Source: Phytoactinopolyspora endophytica (GTDB taxonomy: Bacteria > Actinomycetota > Actinomycetes > Jiangellales > Jiangellaceae). From it: a stretch of DNA of 21,055 nucleotides. The stretch is taken from the NCBI RefSeq assembly GCF_004138495.1, contig NZ_ML142864.1, positions 95,916 to 116,970 of the forward strand, given 5' to 3'. Under the pieces are notes generated by a model. It did not search any database. It had not been told where the DNA came from and saw nothing but the letters and a program-made list of their open reading frames with translations. The position numbers were made by a program, and so were the translations under genes. Positions 7,280 to 14,319 of this stretch are shown here, piece by piece (the first letter of the stretch is position 1; each line of letters opens with the position of its first letter).

Positions 7280-7344
7280 TTCATGCAGCTGGTATCCCCG
7301 GTCCTCCAGGCCGGGGATGGAGGGCTGGATGCCGGACCGGACGC

Positions 7345-7546
7345 GGTAACCGGTACGCGAGCCCGAACAGGGAACCCGGTGTGAGTCCGGGACTGCCCCG
7401 CAGCGGTGAATGGGAACGACAGCCGTCATGAAGCACTGGGCTGGGTCGGAATGATCCGGACGCGCCTGGGAAGCGACGGCCAGTAGGTGGGCGCCACCGA
7501 TCCAGATGGCGTCCGCGCCCGTGAGTCCGAATACCTGCCGGTTGCC
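7345..7546 (+). ncRNA. Cobalamin (B12) riboswitch aptamer
   Basis: Cis-acting RNA in the nrdA leader. P1 is closed by GGTAACCGG (7345-7353) and CCGGTTGCC (7538-7546). The core shows the conserved order of the class: GAACAGGGAACCCGGTGTGA, GTCCGGGACTGCCCCGCAGC, GGTGAATGGGAACGACAG, then AAGCACTGGG, CTGGGAAGCGACGGCCAG and the 3' GTGAGTCCGAATACCTGCC. It should bind adenosylcobalamin and lower expression of the B12-independent reductase downstream, as described for Streptomyces nrdABS, where a B12-dependent class II enzyme then takes over. A hairpin ATCCCCGG/CCGGGGAT (7294-7318) lies between the presumed transcription start and the aptamer. Confidence 0.92.
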
Positions 7547-7727
7547 TGCACGCGCCATGCGTGTGGGAGTCCGCGGCCTCGTGGGAGGGCCAGGGGACGA
7601 TCACGAGGGCTAACTCACCTCCACGGATCGTGTGGATTCGCTGATCGCGTGGAAGTAGCCGACGTCATCTCTCCTTTGCCCCACCGGGGCCCGGACTCGT
7701 CGAATTCCGAGCTCGCGAGGAGAGAGC
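7547..7727 (+). promoter_or_regulatory. Riboswitch expression platform with SD-sequestering pair
   Basis: 180 bases between the aptamer and nrdA. TCTCTCCT (7668-7675) is fully complementary to AGGAGAGA (7718-7725), which contains the nrdA ribosome-binding site three bases before the ATG. An upstream hairpin CCTCGTG/CACGAGG (7577-7608) and the pair TCCACG/CGTGGA around 7619-7653 could compete for the anti-SD strand. No T-run follows any hairpin, so control is more likely at translation than at termination. Confidence 0.6.
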
Positions 7728-10310
7728 ATGAACATCACCGTCGCCAAGCGGGACGGGTCCGTGGAGCCCTACGACGGCTATAAGATCGCCCGCGCCATCG
7801 AAACGGCCAGTACAGGCCTGGACGACCAGGTAACTCGGGCAGCACAGCTCCAGTCCGAGCTGGAGATCACCTTGTTCGACGGCATATCCACCGAGCAGCT
7901 GGACGAAGCCGTCATCCAGGTGGCGTTGCAGAACGTCAAAGAGGACCCGGCGTACGACACGGTGGCCGCTCGACTGCTGCTCAAGACCATGTACAAGCGC
8001 GTCCTCGGGGGCTGCGAGAGGGCCGATGACCTCCTGCCGCTGCACCGCAGCCGATTCCCCACGTTCATCCGGCGGGCCGTCGCCGACGAGATGCTGGACG
8101 TGCGGCTCAGCACGGACTTCGACCTGGACCGGTTGGCCGCGGCGCTGGAGCCTGCCCGTGATGACCTGCTCCGTTACATCGGCTTGGTCACCATGCGCAA
8201 CAGATACATGGTCAGTGGGCCAGATGGCGACCAACGTGAGGTCCCGCAGTTCTTCTGGATGCGGACAGCGATGGGGCTGGCCTTGAATGAGCGCGACGCC
8301 ACGTCGTCCGCGATCGCCTTCTACGAGAAGATGTCCCGGCTGGAGTATCTGGCCGCGGGCTCGACGCTGGTCAACGCCGGCACGGCGTACTCGCAGCTGT
8401 CCAACTGCTTCGTCATGGAGATGGACGACGACATCGAGCACATCGCCAAGAGTGTGCGGGACGTGATGTGGCTGACCAAGGGGACCGGCGGTATCGGGCT
8501 CTCGGTGACGAAGCTTCGTGCCGAAAGCTCCCCGATCAGGAGCAACAACACCACCTCCACCGGTCCCATCCCGTTTATGCACACGATCGACTCGACCCTG
8601 CGAGCGGTGTCACGGGGCGGAAAGAAGTTCGGTGCGCTCTGTTTCTACATGGAGAACTGGCACCTGGACTTCCCCCAGTTCCTCGACCTCCGGCAGAACT
8701 CGGGAGACCCGTACCGTCGCACGCGCACCGCCAACACGGCGGTGTGGATCTCCGACGAGTTCATGAGGCGGGTGGCCGAGGACGACGACTGGTACCTGTT
8801 CGACCCGCTCGAGACGTCCGATCTGACCGAGCTGTACGGGGCGGACTTCTCTCGCAGATATGCCGAGTACGTGGCCTTGGCCGAGGCAGGCGAGCTACGT
8901 GCGTTCCGGAAGGTCAAAGCCAGAGAGCAGTTCAAGACGATCCTCATCTGCTTGCAGACCACTTCGCATCCTTGGCTGACGTGGAAGGACACGGTCAACA
9001 ATCGTGCGCTGAACAACAACACCGGCACGATCCACCTGTCGAATCTCTGCACCGAGATCTGCTTGCCGCAGGATAGGGACAACATCGCCGTCTGCAATCT
9101 GGCCTCGGTCAATCTGGCCCGTCACCTGGTCGAACCAGCGCGTGGCGAGCGGCCGGGACGTGAGCGGCCGGCCGACAAGATCGCGACGGGCATCGACTGG
9201 GGACGCCTGCGCGAGAGCGTCCGGCTGGCGGTGCGGCAGCTGGACAACCTCGTGGACATCACGATCTCCTCGGTGCCTGAGTCAGAGCGGTCGAACGATC
9301 TGAACCGTGCCGTCGGGCTCGGCGTGATGGGCTTCACGGAGGTGGTCGAGCGGCTCGGATGGTCGTACGAGAGTGAACAGGCGCACAGTCTGGTGGACGA
9401 GCTGATGGAGTTCATCAGCTGGCACGCTATCGACGCAAGCGCCGACCTGGCCCGCGAGCGCGGAGCGTACCCGAACTTCGACGGGTCGCGATGGAGCGCG
9501 GGCCTGGTGCCGATCGATACCCTCGACATTGCTGAAGAGCAGCGCGGCATCCCCGTGACGGTTCCCCGTACGGTACGCCTGGACTGGGACGCCTTGCGGG
9601 CGAAGGTTCGCGGGGGCATCCGTAACGCGACGCTGATGGCGATCGCGCCGACCGCGTCCATCGGGCTCATCGCCGGGACGACGCCGGGTCTGGACCCCCA
9701 GTTCTCCCAGATCTTCAGTCGGACCACGAGCTCGGGGAAGTTCCTCGAGGTGAACCGGAACCTGGTGGCCGATCTGAAGTCTCGTGGTCTGTGGACGGCG
9801 GTCCGTGAGGATCTGTTGCGCGTGCAGGGCGACCTGTTGAGGCTTCCATCCGTTCCGGACGAGGTGAAATCGGTATACAAGACGTCGTTCCAGCTTTCGC
9901 CGTATGCGTTCGTCGAGGTGGCGGCGCGCGCTCAGAAATGGGTCGACCAGGCCATCAGCCGGAACATGTATCTCGAGACGCGTGACGTGGACGACATGGT
10001 CGACATCTACTCGACGGCTTGGTCCAAGGGTGTCAAGACCACGTACTACCTGCACATGAAGCCACGGCACACCGCCGAGCAGAGCACCGTCCGGGTCAAC
10101 AAGGCGGCAGTGCCCACAGACGACGACGCCGAGAGGGTGCGGGCGAGCTCCGCCATGGCGACCGTGTCGTCCGGCACCACTGGCGAGCATGTCTCTGCGG
10201 TGGGCCGTCGCGGCTTCGGTTTCGCCCAGCTCCCCGCTGGCGTGCAGGGCGCTGATATCGCATGTCCCGTGGATCCGCAGGAACGCTTCGAGTGCGATTC
10301 CTGCCAATAG
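7728..10310 (+). CDS. nrdA: Ribonucleotide reductase class I, alpha subunit
   Basis: Catalytic subunit that reduces NDPs to dNDPs for DNA synthesis; 860 residues. The N-terminus is an ATP-cone (VAKRDGSVEPYDGYKIARAI), so activity should be ATP/dATP controlled. Active-site landmarks: Cys227 (SQLSNCF) and Cys456 (AVCNLASVNL) as the redox pair, Asn439/Cys441/Glu443 in SNLCTEI with Cys441 as thiyl radical, Tyr773-Tyr774 (KTTYYLH) in the radical path, and Cys856/Cys859 in the C-terminal ECDSCQ that takes electrons from thioredoxin or glutaredoxin. The ribosome-binding site GAGGAGAG is ideal. Near 471-484 there is a charged, Arg-rich loop (GERPGRERP). A cobalamin riboswitch and NrdR-like boxes lie upstream and nrdB follows. 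Confidence 0.97.
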   Translation: MNITVAKRDGSVEPYDGYKIARAIETASTGLDDQVTRAAQLQSELEITLFDGISTEQLDEAVIQVALQNVKEDPAYDTVAARLLLKTMYKRVLGGCERADDLLPLHRSRFPTFIRRAVADEMLDVRLSTDFDLDRLAAALEPARDDLLRYIGLVTMRNRYMVSGPDGDQREVPQFFWMRTAMGLALNERDATSSAIAFYEKMSRLEYLAAGSTLVNAGTAYSQLSNCFVMEMDDDIEHIAKSVRDVMWLTKGTGGIGLSVTKLRAESSPIRSNNTTSTGPIPFMHTIDSTLRAVSRGGKKFGALCFYMENWHLDFPQFLDLRQNSGDPYRRTRTANTAVWISDEFMRRVAEDDDWYLFDPLETSDLTELYGADFSRRYAEYVALAEAGELRAFRKVKAREQFKTILICLQTTSHPWLTWKDTVNNRALNNNTGTIHLSNLCTEICLPQDRDNIAVCNLASVNLARHLVEPARGERPGRERPADKIATGIDWGRLRESVRLAVRQLDNLVDITISSVPESERSNDLNRAVGLGVMGFTEVVERLGWSYESEQAHSLVDELMEFISWHAIDASADLARERGAYPNFDGSRWSAGLVPIDTLDIAEEQRGIPVTVPRTVRLDWDALRAKVRGGIRNATLMAIAPTASIGLIAGTTPGLDPQFSQIFSRTTSSGKFLEVNRNLVADLKSRGLWTAVREDLLRVQGDLLRLPSVPDEVKSVYKTSFQLSPYAFVEVAARAQKWVDQAISRNMYLETRDVDDMVDIYSTAWSKGVKTTYYLHMKPRHTAEQSTVRVNKAAVPTDDDAERVRASSAMATVSSGTTGEHVSAVGRRGFGFAQLPAGVQGADIACPVDPQERFECDSCQ

Positions 10311-10318
10311 CGTGCTGC

Positions 10319-10385
10319 CTTCGTGGCTTCATGTCACGCACAACCCGGCGTGGAGCACGCCGAGTTGTTACGTGAGGCCACGAAG
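10319..10385 (+). repeat. Long interrupted hairpin between nrdA and nrdB
   Basis: Four nested pairings share one axis: CTTCGTGGC (10319-10327) with GCCACGAAG (10377-10385), TCACG with CGTGA (10334-10338, 10371-10375), ACAAC with GTTGT (10340-10344, 10364-10368), and GGCGTG with CACGCC (10347-10352, 10356-10361) around a GAG loop. That is 25 base pairs in 67 bases and fills most of the 104-bp gap. No T-run follows, so it is more likely an RNA processing or stability element, or a palindromic repeat, than a terminator. Confidence 0.7.
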
Positions 10386-10414
10386 TCCTGAACTTTCGCC
10401 AAGGAGGACACATC

Positions 10415-11401
10415 ATGACGCAAACGATCTTGGGAACCGGCATCCAGGAAGGGCTGTTGCTCAAGCCGGTCCGCTACCCCTGGGCCTACGAGCTTTACAA
10501 CCAGGCGGTGGCCAATACCTGGTTTCCACACGAGGTGCAGCTGGGTGAGGACCTAGCAGACTTCAAGAAGATGTCCGACGAGGAACGGCACGCGCTGACC
10601 TTTCTCATGAGCTACTTCAATCCGAACGAGCTGCTGGTCAACAAGGCCCTCGCGTTCGGCGTCTATCCCTATGTCGGCGCGGCCGAGGCCCATCTTTACC
10701 TGGCCAAGCAGATGTGGGAGGAGGCGAACCACGTAATGGCCTTCGAGTACGTCCTGGAGACCTTCCCTATCGACCGGCGGCAGGCGTATGAGGCGCACGT
10801 CAACGTGCCGTCGATGGTGGCCAAGGAGAAGTTCGAGGTCCACTACATCCGGCGGATGACCGAGCAGACGCTGGACATCGGTACCACTGAGGGTAAGCGG
10901 GATTTCGTCCGCAACCTCGTCGCGTACAACATCGTCTTGGAAGGGATCTGGTTCTACAGCGGGTTCATGGTGGCGTTGAGTTTCCGGCAGCGGAATCTGC
11001 TGCGGAACTTCGCGTCGCTGGTCGACTGGGTCGTGCGAGATGAGAGCCTGCACCTGAAGTTCGGGATCAACCTGATCCTGACCGTGCTCGATGAGAACCC
11101 CGACCTGCGGACCGAGGAGTTCGCCGCCGAGATCAAGCAGATGATCGTCGACGGCGTGACGATGGAGGAGCAGTACAACCGGGACCTGCTGCCCCGCGGC
11201 GTCCTCGGGATGAACGCCGACTACATCAATCAGTACGTCAGGTACCTGGCCGACCGGCGGCTCGAGGAGCTGGGCTTCGCCCCGCATTACAACGTCACCA
11301 ACCCGGCGAAATGGATGGCAACAGCGAACGACACCCTCCAGTTGGTCAACTTCTTCGAGTCGACCAACACCAGCTATGAGGTGGATGCACGCGCGCGTTG
11401 A
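10415..11401 (+). CDS. nrdB: Ribonucleotide reductase beta subunit, class Ic type
   Basis: Radical-generating subunit, 328 residues, with a strong ribosome-binding site (AAGGAGGA). Metal ligands read by alignment from memory with E. coli and Chlamydia: Glu72 (NPNELL), Glu103 and His106 (EEANH), Glu176 (IVLEGIWFYSGF), Glu210 and His213 (RDESLHL). The residue four after His106, where class Ia enzymes carry the radical Tyr122, is Phe110, and the first ligand is Glu instead of Asp84. Both changes define class Ic as in Chlamydia trachomatis (Phe127, Glu89), which uses a Mn(IV)/Fe(III) cofactor and no tyrosyl radical. Further likeness includes LPRGVLG, LADRRLEELGF and the C-terminal radical-path Tyr321 in STNTSYE. 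A dimanganese class Id enzyme cannot be excluded. Confidence 0.95.
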   Translation: MTQTILGTGIQEGLLLKPVRYPWAYELYNQAVANTWFPHEVQLGEDLADFKKMSDEERHALTFLMSYFNPNELLVNKALAFGVYPYVGAAEAHLYLAKQMWEEANHVMAFEYVLETFPIDRRQAYEAHVNVPSMVAKEKFEVHYIRRMTEQTLDIGTTEGKRDFVRNLVAYNIVLEGIWFYSGFMVALSFRQRNLLRNFASLVDWVVRDESLHLKFGINLILTVLDENPDLRTEEFAAEIKQMIVDGVTMEEQYNRDLLPRGVLGMNADYINQYVRYLADRRLEELGFAPHYNVTNPAKWMATANDTLQLVNFFESTNTSYEVDARAR

Positions 11402-11408
11402 GGCTGAG

Positions 11409-11466
11409 GCACCCCGCGCCATCGCATATTGGTGCCGTTCCCGCTGTCCAGCGATGCGTGGGGTGC
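11409..11466 (+). repeat. Two-step hairpin in the nrdB-sitA gap
   Basis: GCACCCC (11409-11415) pairs with GGGGTGC (11460-11466), and inside it CATCGC (11420-11425) pairs with GCGATG (11451-11456). The structure begins eight bases after the nrdB stop. There is no T-run, so it may be a weak terminator or processing site. A -10-like TATCCT follows at 11469-11474 and could start a separate sit transcript. Confidence 0.45.
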
Positions 11467-11506
11467 ACTATCCTCGAGCTCTCAGTGCGACGTGGAGGTC
11501 GGGGAC

Positions 11507-12454
11507 GTGTCGACAGTAAAGTTCGGTTCACCGAACTTAAAATTTCGATGCCATGCACTCTTCGCCTGCCTGGCGCCGCTGGCCGTGACAGCGTGCGGGG
11601 CCGGCTATGAAGCGGTCGGCTCCACCGATGGGCGGCCGAAGGTCATGACGACGTTCACCGTGCTGGCCGACATCGCCCGCAATATCGGGGGCGACGCCAT
11701 CGTCGTCGAGTCCATCACCAAGCCGGGCGTGGAGATCCATGGGTACGAGCCCACGCCGAGCGACGTGCGACGGGTGGCCGACGCGGACATGATCCTGGAG
11801 AACGGCCTGGGGCTTGAGCTGTGGTTCGAAGACTTCATGGCCAGGGTCGACGCGCCGAGCGTCGTCGTGACCGACGGCATCGACACGATCCCGATCGCCT
11901 CAGGCGACTACGAGGGCGACGCCAACCCGCACGCGTGGATGTCACCGCTCAACACGGCCGTCTACGCCGAGAACATCGCGGATGCTTTCGCGGAGCTCGA
12001 TCCGGACAACGCCGGGCTGTTCCACGCGAATGCGGCTGCTTATGCGGACGAGCTCCGTGACGTGCATGACGAGCTCGTGACTGGGGTGGCCGAGCTGTCC
12101 GAGAACCAGCGTGCACTGGTCAGCTGTGAGGGCGCGTTCGCCTATCTGGCCCGGGACGCCGGTCTGATCGAGGTCTATCTGTGGCCGGTGAACAGCGACG
12201 AACAAGGCACACCGAGGCAGGTGACCGGAGCAATCGGCTACGTCCGCGACCACGACGTTCCGGCCGTGTTCTGCGAGTCCACTGTCGACGACACGCTGCA
12301 GCGACACGTGGCGCGGGACGCGGACGCCGAGTTCGGCGGAGTCCTCTACGTGGACTCGTTGTCCACGGACGACGGTCCCGTCCCGACGTACCTCGACCTC
12401 ATCCGGACCGACGTGCGGACGATCATCGCGGGCCTTACCGAGGACGGGAGCTGA
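11507..12454 (+). CDS. Manganese/iron ABC transporter substrate-binding lipoprotein, SitA/MntC-like
   Basis: Extracellular metal-binding lipoprotein of the cluster A-I (SitA/PsaA/TroA) family, about 315 residues. The GTG at 11507 is chosen because GGAGG (11494-11498) precedes it by eight bases; the frame is open to an ATG at 11429 without such a site. The N-terminus runs to a lipobox LAVTAC with Cys30. Ligands are His78 (EIHGYEPTPSD), His142 (NPHAWMSP), Glu208 (CEGAFAYL) and Asp283 (YVDSLST): the His2-Glu-Asp set of Mn/Fe binders. It lacks the His-rich loop of ZnuA. Blocks such as YLWPVNSDEQGTPRQV match the SitA group. It is followed by its ATPase and one permease. A perfect palindrome overlaps codons 5-11. 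Confidence 0.92.
   Translation: MSTVKFGSPNLKFRCHALFACLAPLAVTACGAGYEAVGSTDGRPKVMTTFTVLADIARNIGGDAIVVESITKPGVEIHGYEPTPSDVRRVADADMILENGLGLELWFEDFMARVDAPSVVVTDGIDTIPIASGDYEGDANPHAWMSPLNTAVYAENIADAFAELDPDNAGLFHANAAAYADELRDVHDELVTGVAELSENQRALVSCEGAFAYLARDAGLIEVYLWPVNSDEQGTPRQVTGAIGYVRDHDVPAVFCESTVDDTLQRHVARDADAEFGGVLYVDSLSTDDGPVPTYLDLIRTDVRTIIAGLTEDGS
11519..11538. promoter_or_regulatory. Palindrome at the 5' end of the metal transporter operon
   Basis: AAGTTCGGT-TC-ACCGAACTT has perfect 9-bp arms and lies 12 bases after the first base of the GTG start codon. The size and shape suit a DtxR/MntR-type dimer site, and an MntR-like protein is encoded at 16366. A site inside the first codons would act as a roadblock, or would overlap an unseen internal promoter. 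An AT-rich stretch (TTAAAATTT) follows directly. It could also be mere mRNA structure near the start. Confidence 0.45.
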
Positions 12455-12530
12455 CGCGTACATGGCATCAGGTTGGCCGATCGAGACGGGCGTCGCCGGC
12501 GCCCGGGAAGCGGGAACGGAGTCGTAGCAG

Positions 12531-13301
12531 ATGTTCGTGGCAGGTGGTGAGGTGACGGGCGATCGGATGACGCCCGAGGCGGCTGTCGAGGTGACCGACG
12601 TGACTGTCGTCTACGGTGACGTCGTCGCGTTGGAAGACGTGTCGGTCCGGCTCGGGCCCGGCCGGGTGTGCGGCCTGATCGGGATGAACGGGTCCGGCAA
12701 GTCGACGTTGTTCAAGACCATCATGGGTTTGGTGCGTCCGAGGGCCGGGGAAGTCCGGCTCTTCGGTGCCGATCCGGCGCGCGGCCGCCGTGCGGGTGAG
12801 GTCGCCTACGTGCCACAGGCGGAGAACGTCGACTGGGAATTCCCACTTCGCGTCCGTGACGTCGTGACCATGGGCCGCTATGGACGGATGTCCCCGCTAC
12901 GGCGGGCTCGGGCGGTGGACCGAGCCGCGGTCGACGACGCGCTCGAGCAGGCGGAGCTGGTCGACCTGGCCGACCGTCAGATCGGTGAGCTCTCCGGTGG
13001 CCAGCGTCGGCGGGTCTTCGTCGCGCGCGGGATAGCCCAGGACGCCCGGCTGCTACTGCTGGACGAGCCGTTCTCCGGCGTGGACAAGCGGTCCGAGGCG
13101 ACGATCTCCAAACTGCTGAGGCGGCGGGCGGACGACGGCTGCGCGGTGCTGATCGCCACGCATGACCTGAACACGACGCCCGAGCTCGCCGACGAGGCGA
13201 TCTTGTTGCACCGGCGGGTGCTCATGCATGCGGCGCCGGGCGAGGTGCTGCGTCCAGAGAATCTGGCACTGGCCTTCCACGCCGGGGAGGTTGCGGGTTG
13301 A
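12531..13301 (+). CDS. Manganese-type ABC transporter ATP-binding protein, SitB/MntB-like
   Basis: Cytosolic ATPase of the metal importer, 256 residues. Walker A is GMNGSGKST (51-59), the Q-loop is VAYVPQAENVDWEFP, the signature is LSGGQRRRV, Walker B is LLLLDEPF and the switch region is IATHDLN. The Q-loop sequence VDW-FP followed by VRDVVTMGRYGRM is characteristic of the Mn/Fe branch (SitB, MntB, YfeB) rather than ZnuC. The ATG at 12531 has GGAG nine bases upstream; the ATG at 12567 (MTPEAAVEV) is an alternative. Its stop overlaps the permease start, so both are translated together. The gap to the binding-protein gene is 76 bp with no terminator. Confidence 0.93.
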   Translation: MFVAGGEVTGDRMTPEAAVEVTDVTVVYGDVVALEDVSVRLGPGRVCGLIGMNGSGKSTLFKTIMGLVRPRAGEVRLFGADPARGRRAGEVAYVPQAENVDWEFPLRVRDVVTMGRYGRMSPLRRARAVDRAAVDDALEQAELVDLADRQIGELSGGQRRRVFVARGIAQDARLLLLDEPFSGVDKRSEATISKLLRRRADDGCAVLIATHDLNTTPELADEAILLHRRVLMHAAPGEVLRPENLALAFHAGEVAG

Positions 13302-14152
13302 TCGAGTTTCTCACCGACCCGGTGCAGTTCGGGGTGATGCAGCGCGCGTTCCTCGTGACCATCGTGGCGAGTGCCGTGTGTGCGATCTTGTCCTGTTGGC
13401 TGGTGCTCATCGGATGGTCGCTGATGGGTGACGCGGTCTCACACGCGGTGGTGCCCGGCGTCGTTCTCGCGTACCTCGCCGGAGTGCCGTTCGCCGTAGG
13501 GGCGTTCGTCTTCGGCTGCATCGCGGTGTGGCTGATCGGAGCGGTGCGGAGTACATCGCGAGTCAAAGAAGATGCGGCGATCGGAGTCGTGTTCACGACG
13601 CTGTTCGCGCTGGGGCTGGTGCTCATCTCGGTGACGCCCAGCCAGGTCGACTTCAACCACATCCTCTTCGGCAACGTCTTGGGCATCTCGGACTCGGAGC
13701 TGGTCCAGGTCGTGGTCCTCGGTGCACTGACGGCCGCGGTGCTTCTGGTGAAGAGCCGTGACCTGACGCTGTACGCGTTCGACGCCGACCACGCACACGC
13801 CATCGGCATCAGTCCGCGGCGTCTGCAGGTCCTGCTGCTGGCGCTGCTGGCGTTGACCGTCGTCGTCGCGCTTCAGGCGGTCGGCGTGATCCTGGTCGTC
13901 GCGATGGTGATCACCCCCGGGGCCACGGCGTACCTGCTGACCAACCGGATGGAGCGGATGCTGCTGGTGGCGCCGCTGCTAGCGGTCGGGTGTGCGGTGG
14001 TGGGCCTGTACTACTCGTACTATGCCGACGTCTCCTCAGGCGGTGCCGTCGTGCTCGCCCAGGGCCTGCTGTTCTTCGCGGTCTATCTGCTTGCGCCCCG
14101 TGGACTGTTCGGCCTGCGCATCCCGTGGCCGCGGCGTGCCGTGCACCGGTGA
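13298..14152 (+). CDS. Manganese-type ABC transporter permease, SitC/MntD-like
   Basis: Integral membrane subunit of 284 residues with eight to nine hydrophobic helices, in the ABC-3 family. Typical blocks are MGDAVSHAVVPGVVLAYL near 43-60, VKEDAAIGVVFTTLFALGLV and ALQAVGVILVVAMVITPGATAYLLT. It starts with TTG inside TTGA, overlapping the ATPase stop by four bases, and GGGGAGG lies seven bases before it. Only one permease gene is present, so the channel is probably a homodimer, unlike sitCD systems with two permeases. No terminator is evident after it. Confidence 0.92.
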   Translation: MIEFLTDPVQFGVMQRAFLVTIVASAVCAILSCWLVLIGWSLMGDAVSHAVVPGVVLAYLAGVPFAVGAFVFGCIAVWLIGAVRSTSRVKEDAAIGVVFTTLFALGLVLISVTPSQVDFNHILFGNVLGISDSELVQVVVLGALTAAVLLVKSRDLTLYAFDADHAHAIGISPRRLQVLLLALLALTVVVALQAVGVILVVAMVITPGATAYLLTNRMERMLLVAPLLAVGCAVVGLYYSYYADVSSGGAVVLAQGLLFFAVYLLAPRGLFGLRIPWPRRAVHR

Positions 14153-14189
14153 GTGCGCACGACGTCTATGTCAACTCCGGACGCCGACT

Positions 14190-14233
14190 GTTCACCCTCC
14201 GTATCGATTCGCGCGCGGCGCACTTCACCAGGT
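14190..14233 (+). promoter_or_regulatory. Possible PHO-box repeats before the phosphatase gene
   Basis: GTTCACCCTCC at 14190 and CTTCACCAGGT at 14223 resemble the 11-bp direct repeat unit (GTTCACC plus four bases) of the Streptomyces PhoP box. They are exactly 33 bp, three units, apart; the two units between are poorly conserved. A further GTCAACTCC lies at 14170. The position, 90-130 bp before an alkaline phosphatase gene, suits phosphate control. The rest of 14153-14319 shows nothing else clear. Confidence 0.35.
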
Positions 14234-14319
14234 CTGCATTCGGGTTGCACACGATCGAACGTCATGGGGCGTCCTAGCACGCCCCTGGACAGATTCGGTC
14301 GAGGAGAGGCGGGCATACC

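Noticed and set aside
7294..7318. Hairpin ATCCCCGG/CCGGGGAT as an IS200/IS605 (TnpB) end
   Set aside because: No tnpA or tnpB remnant or second end is present. It lies in the nrd leader before the riboswitch and is better seen as part of that RNA.
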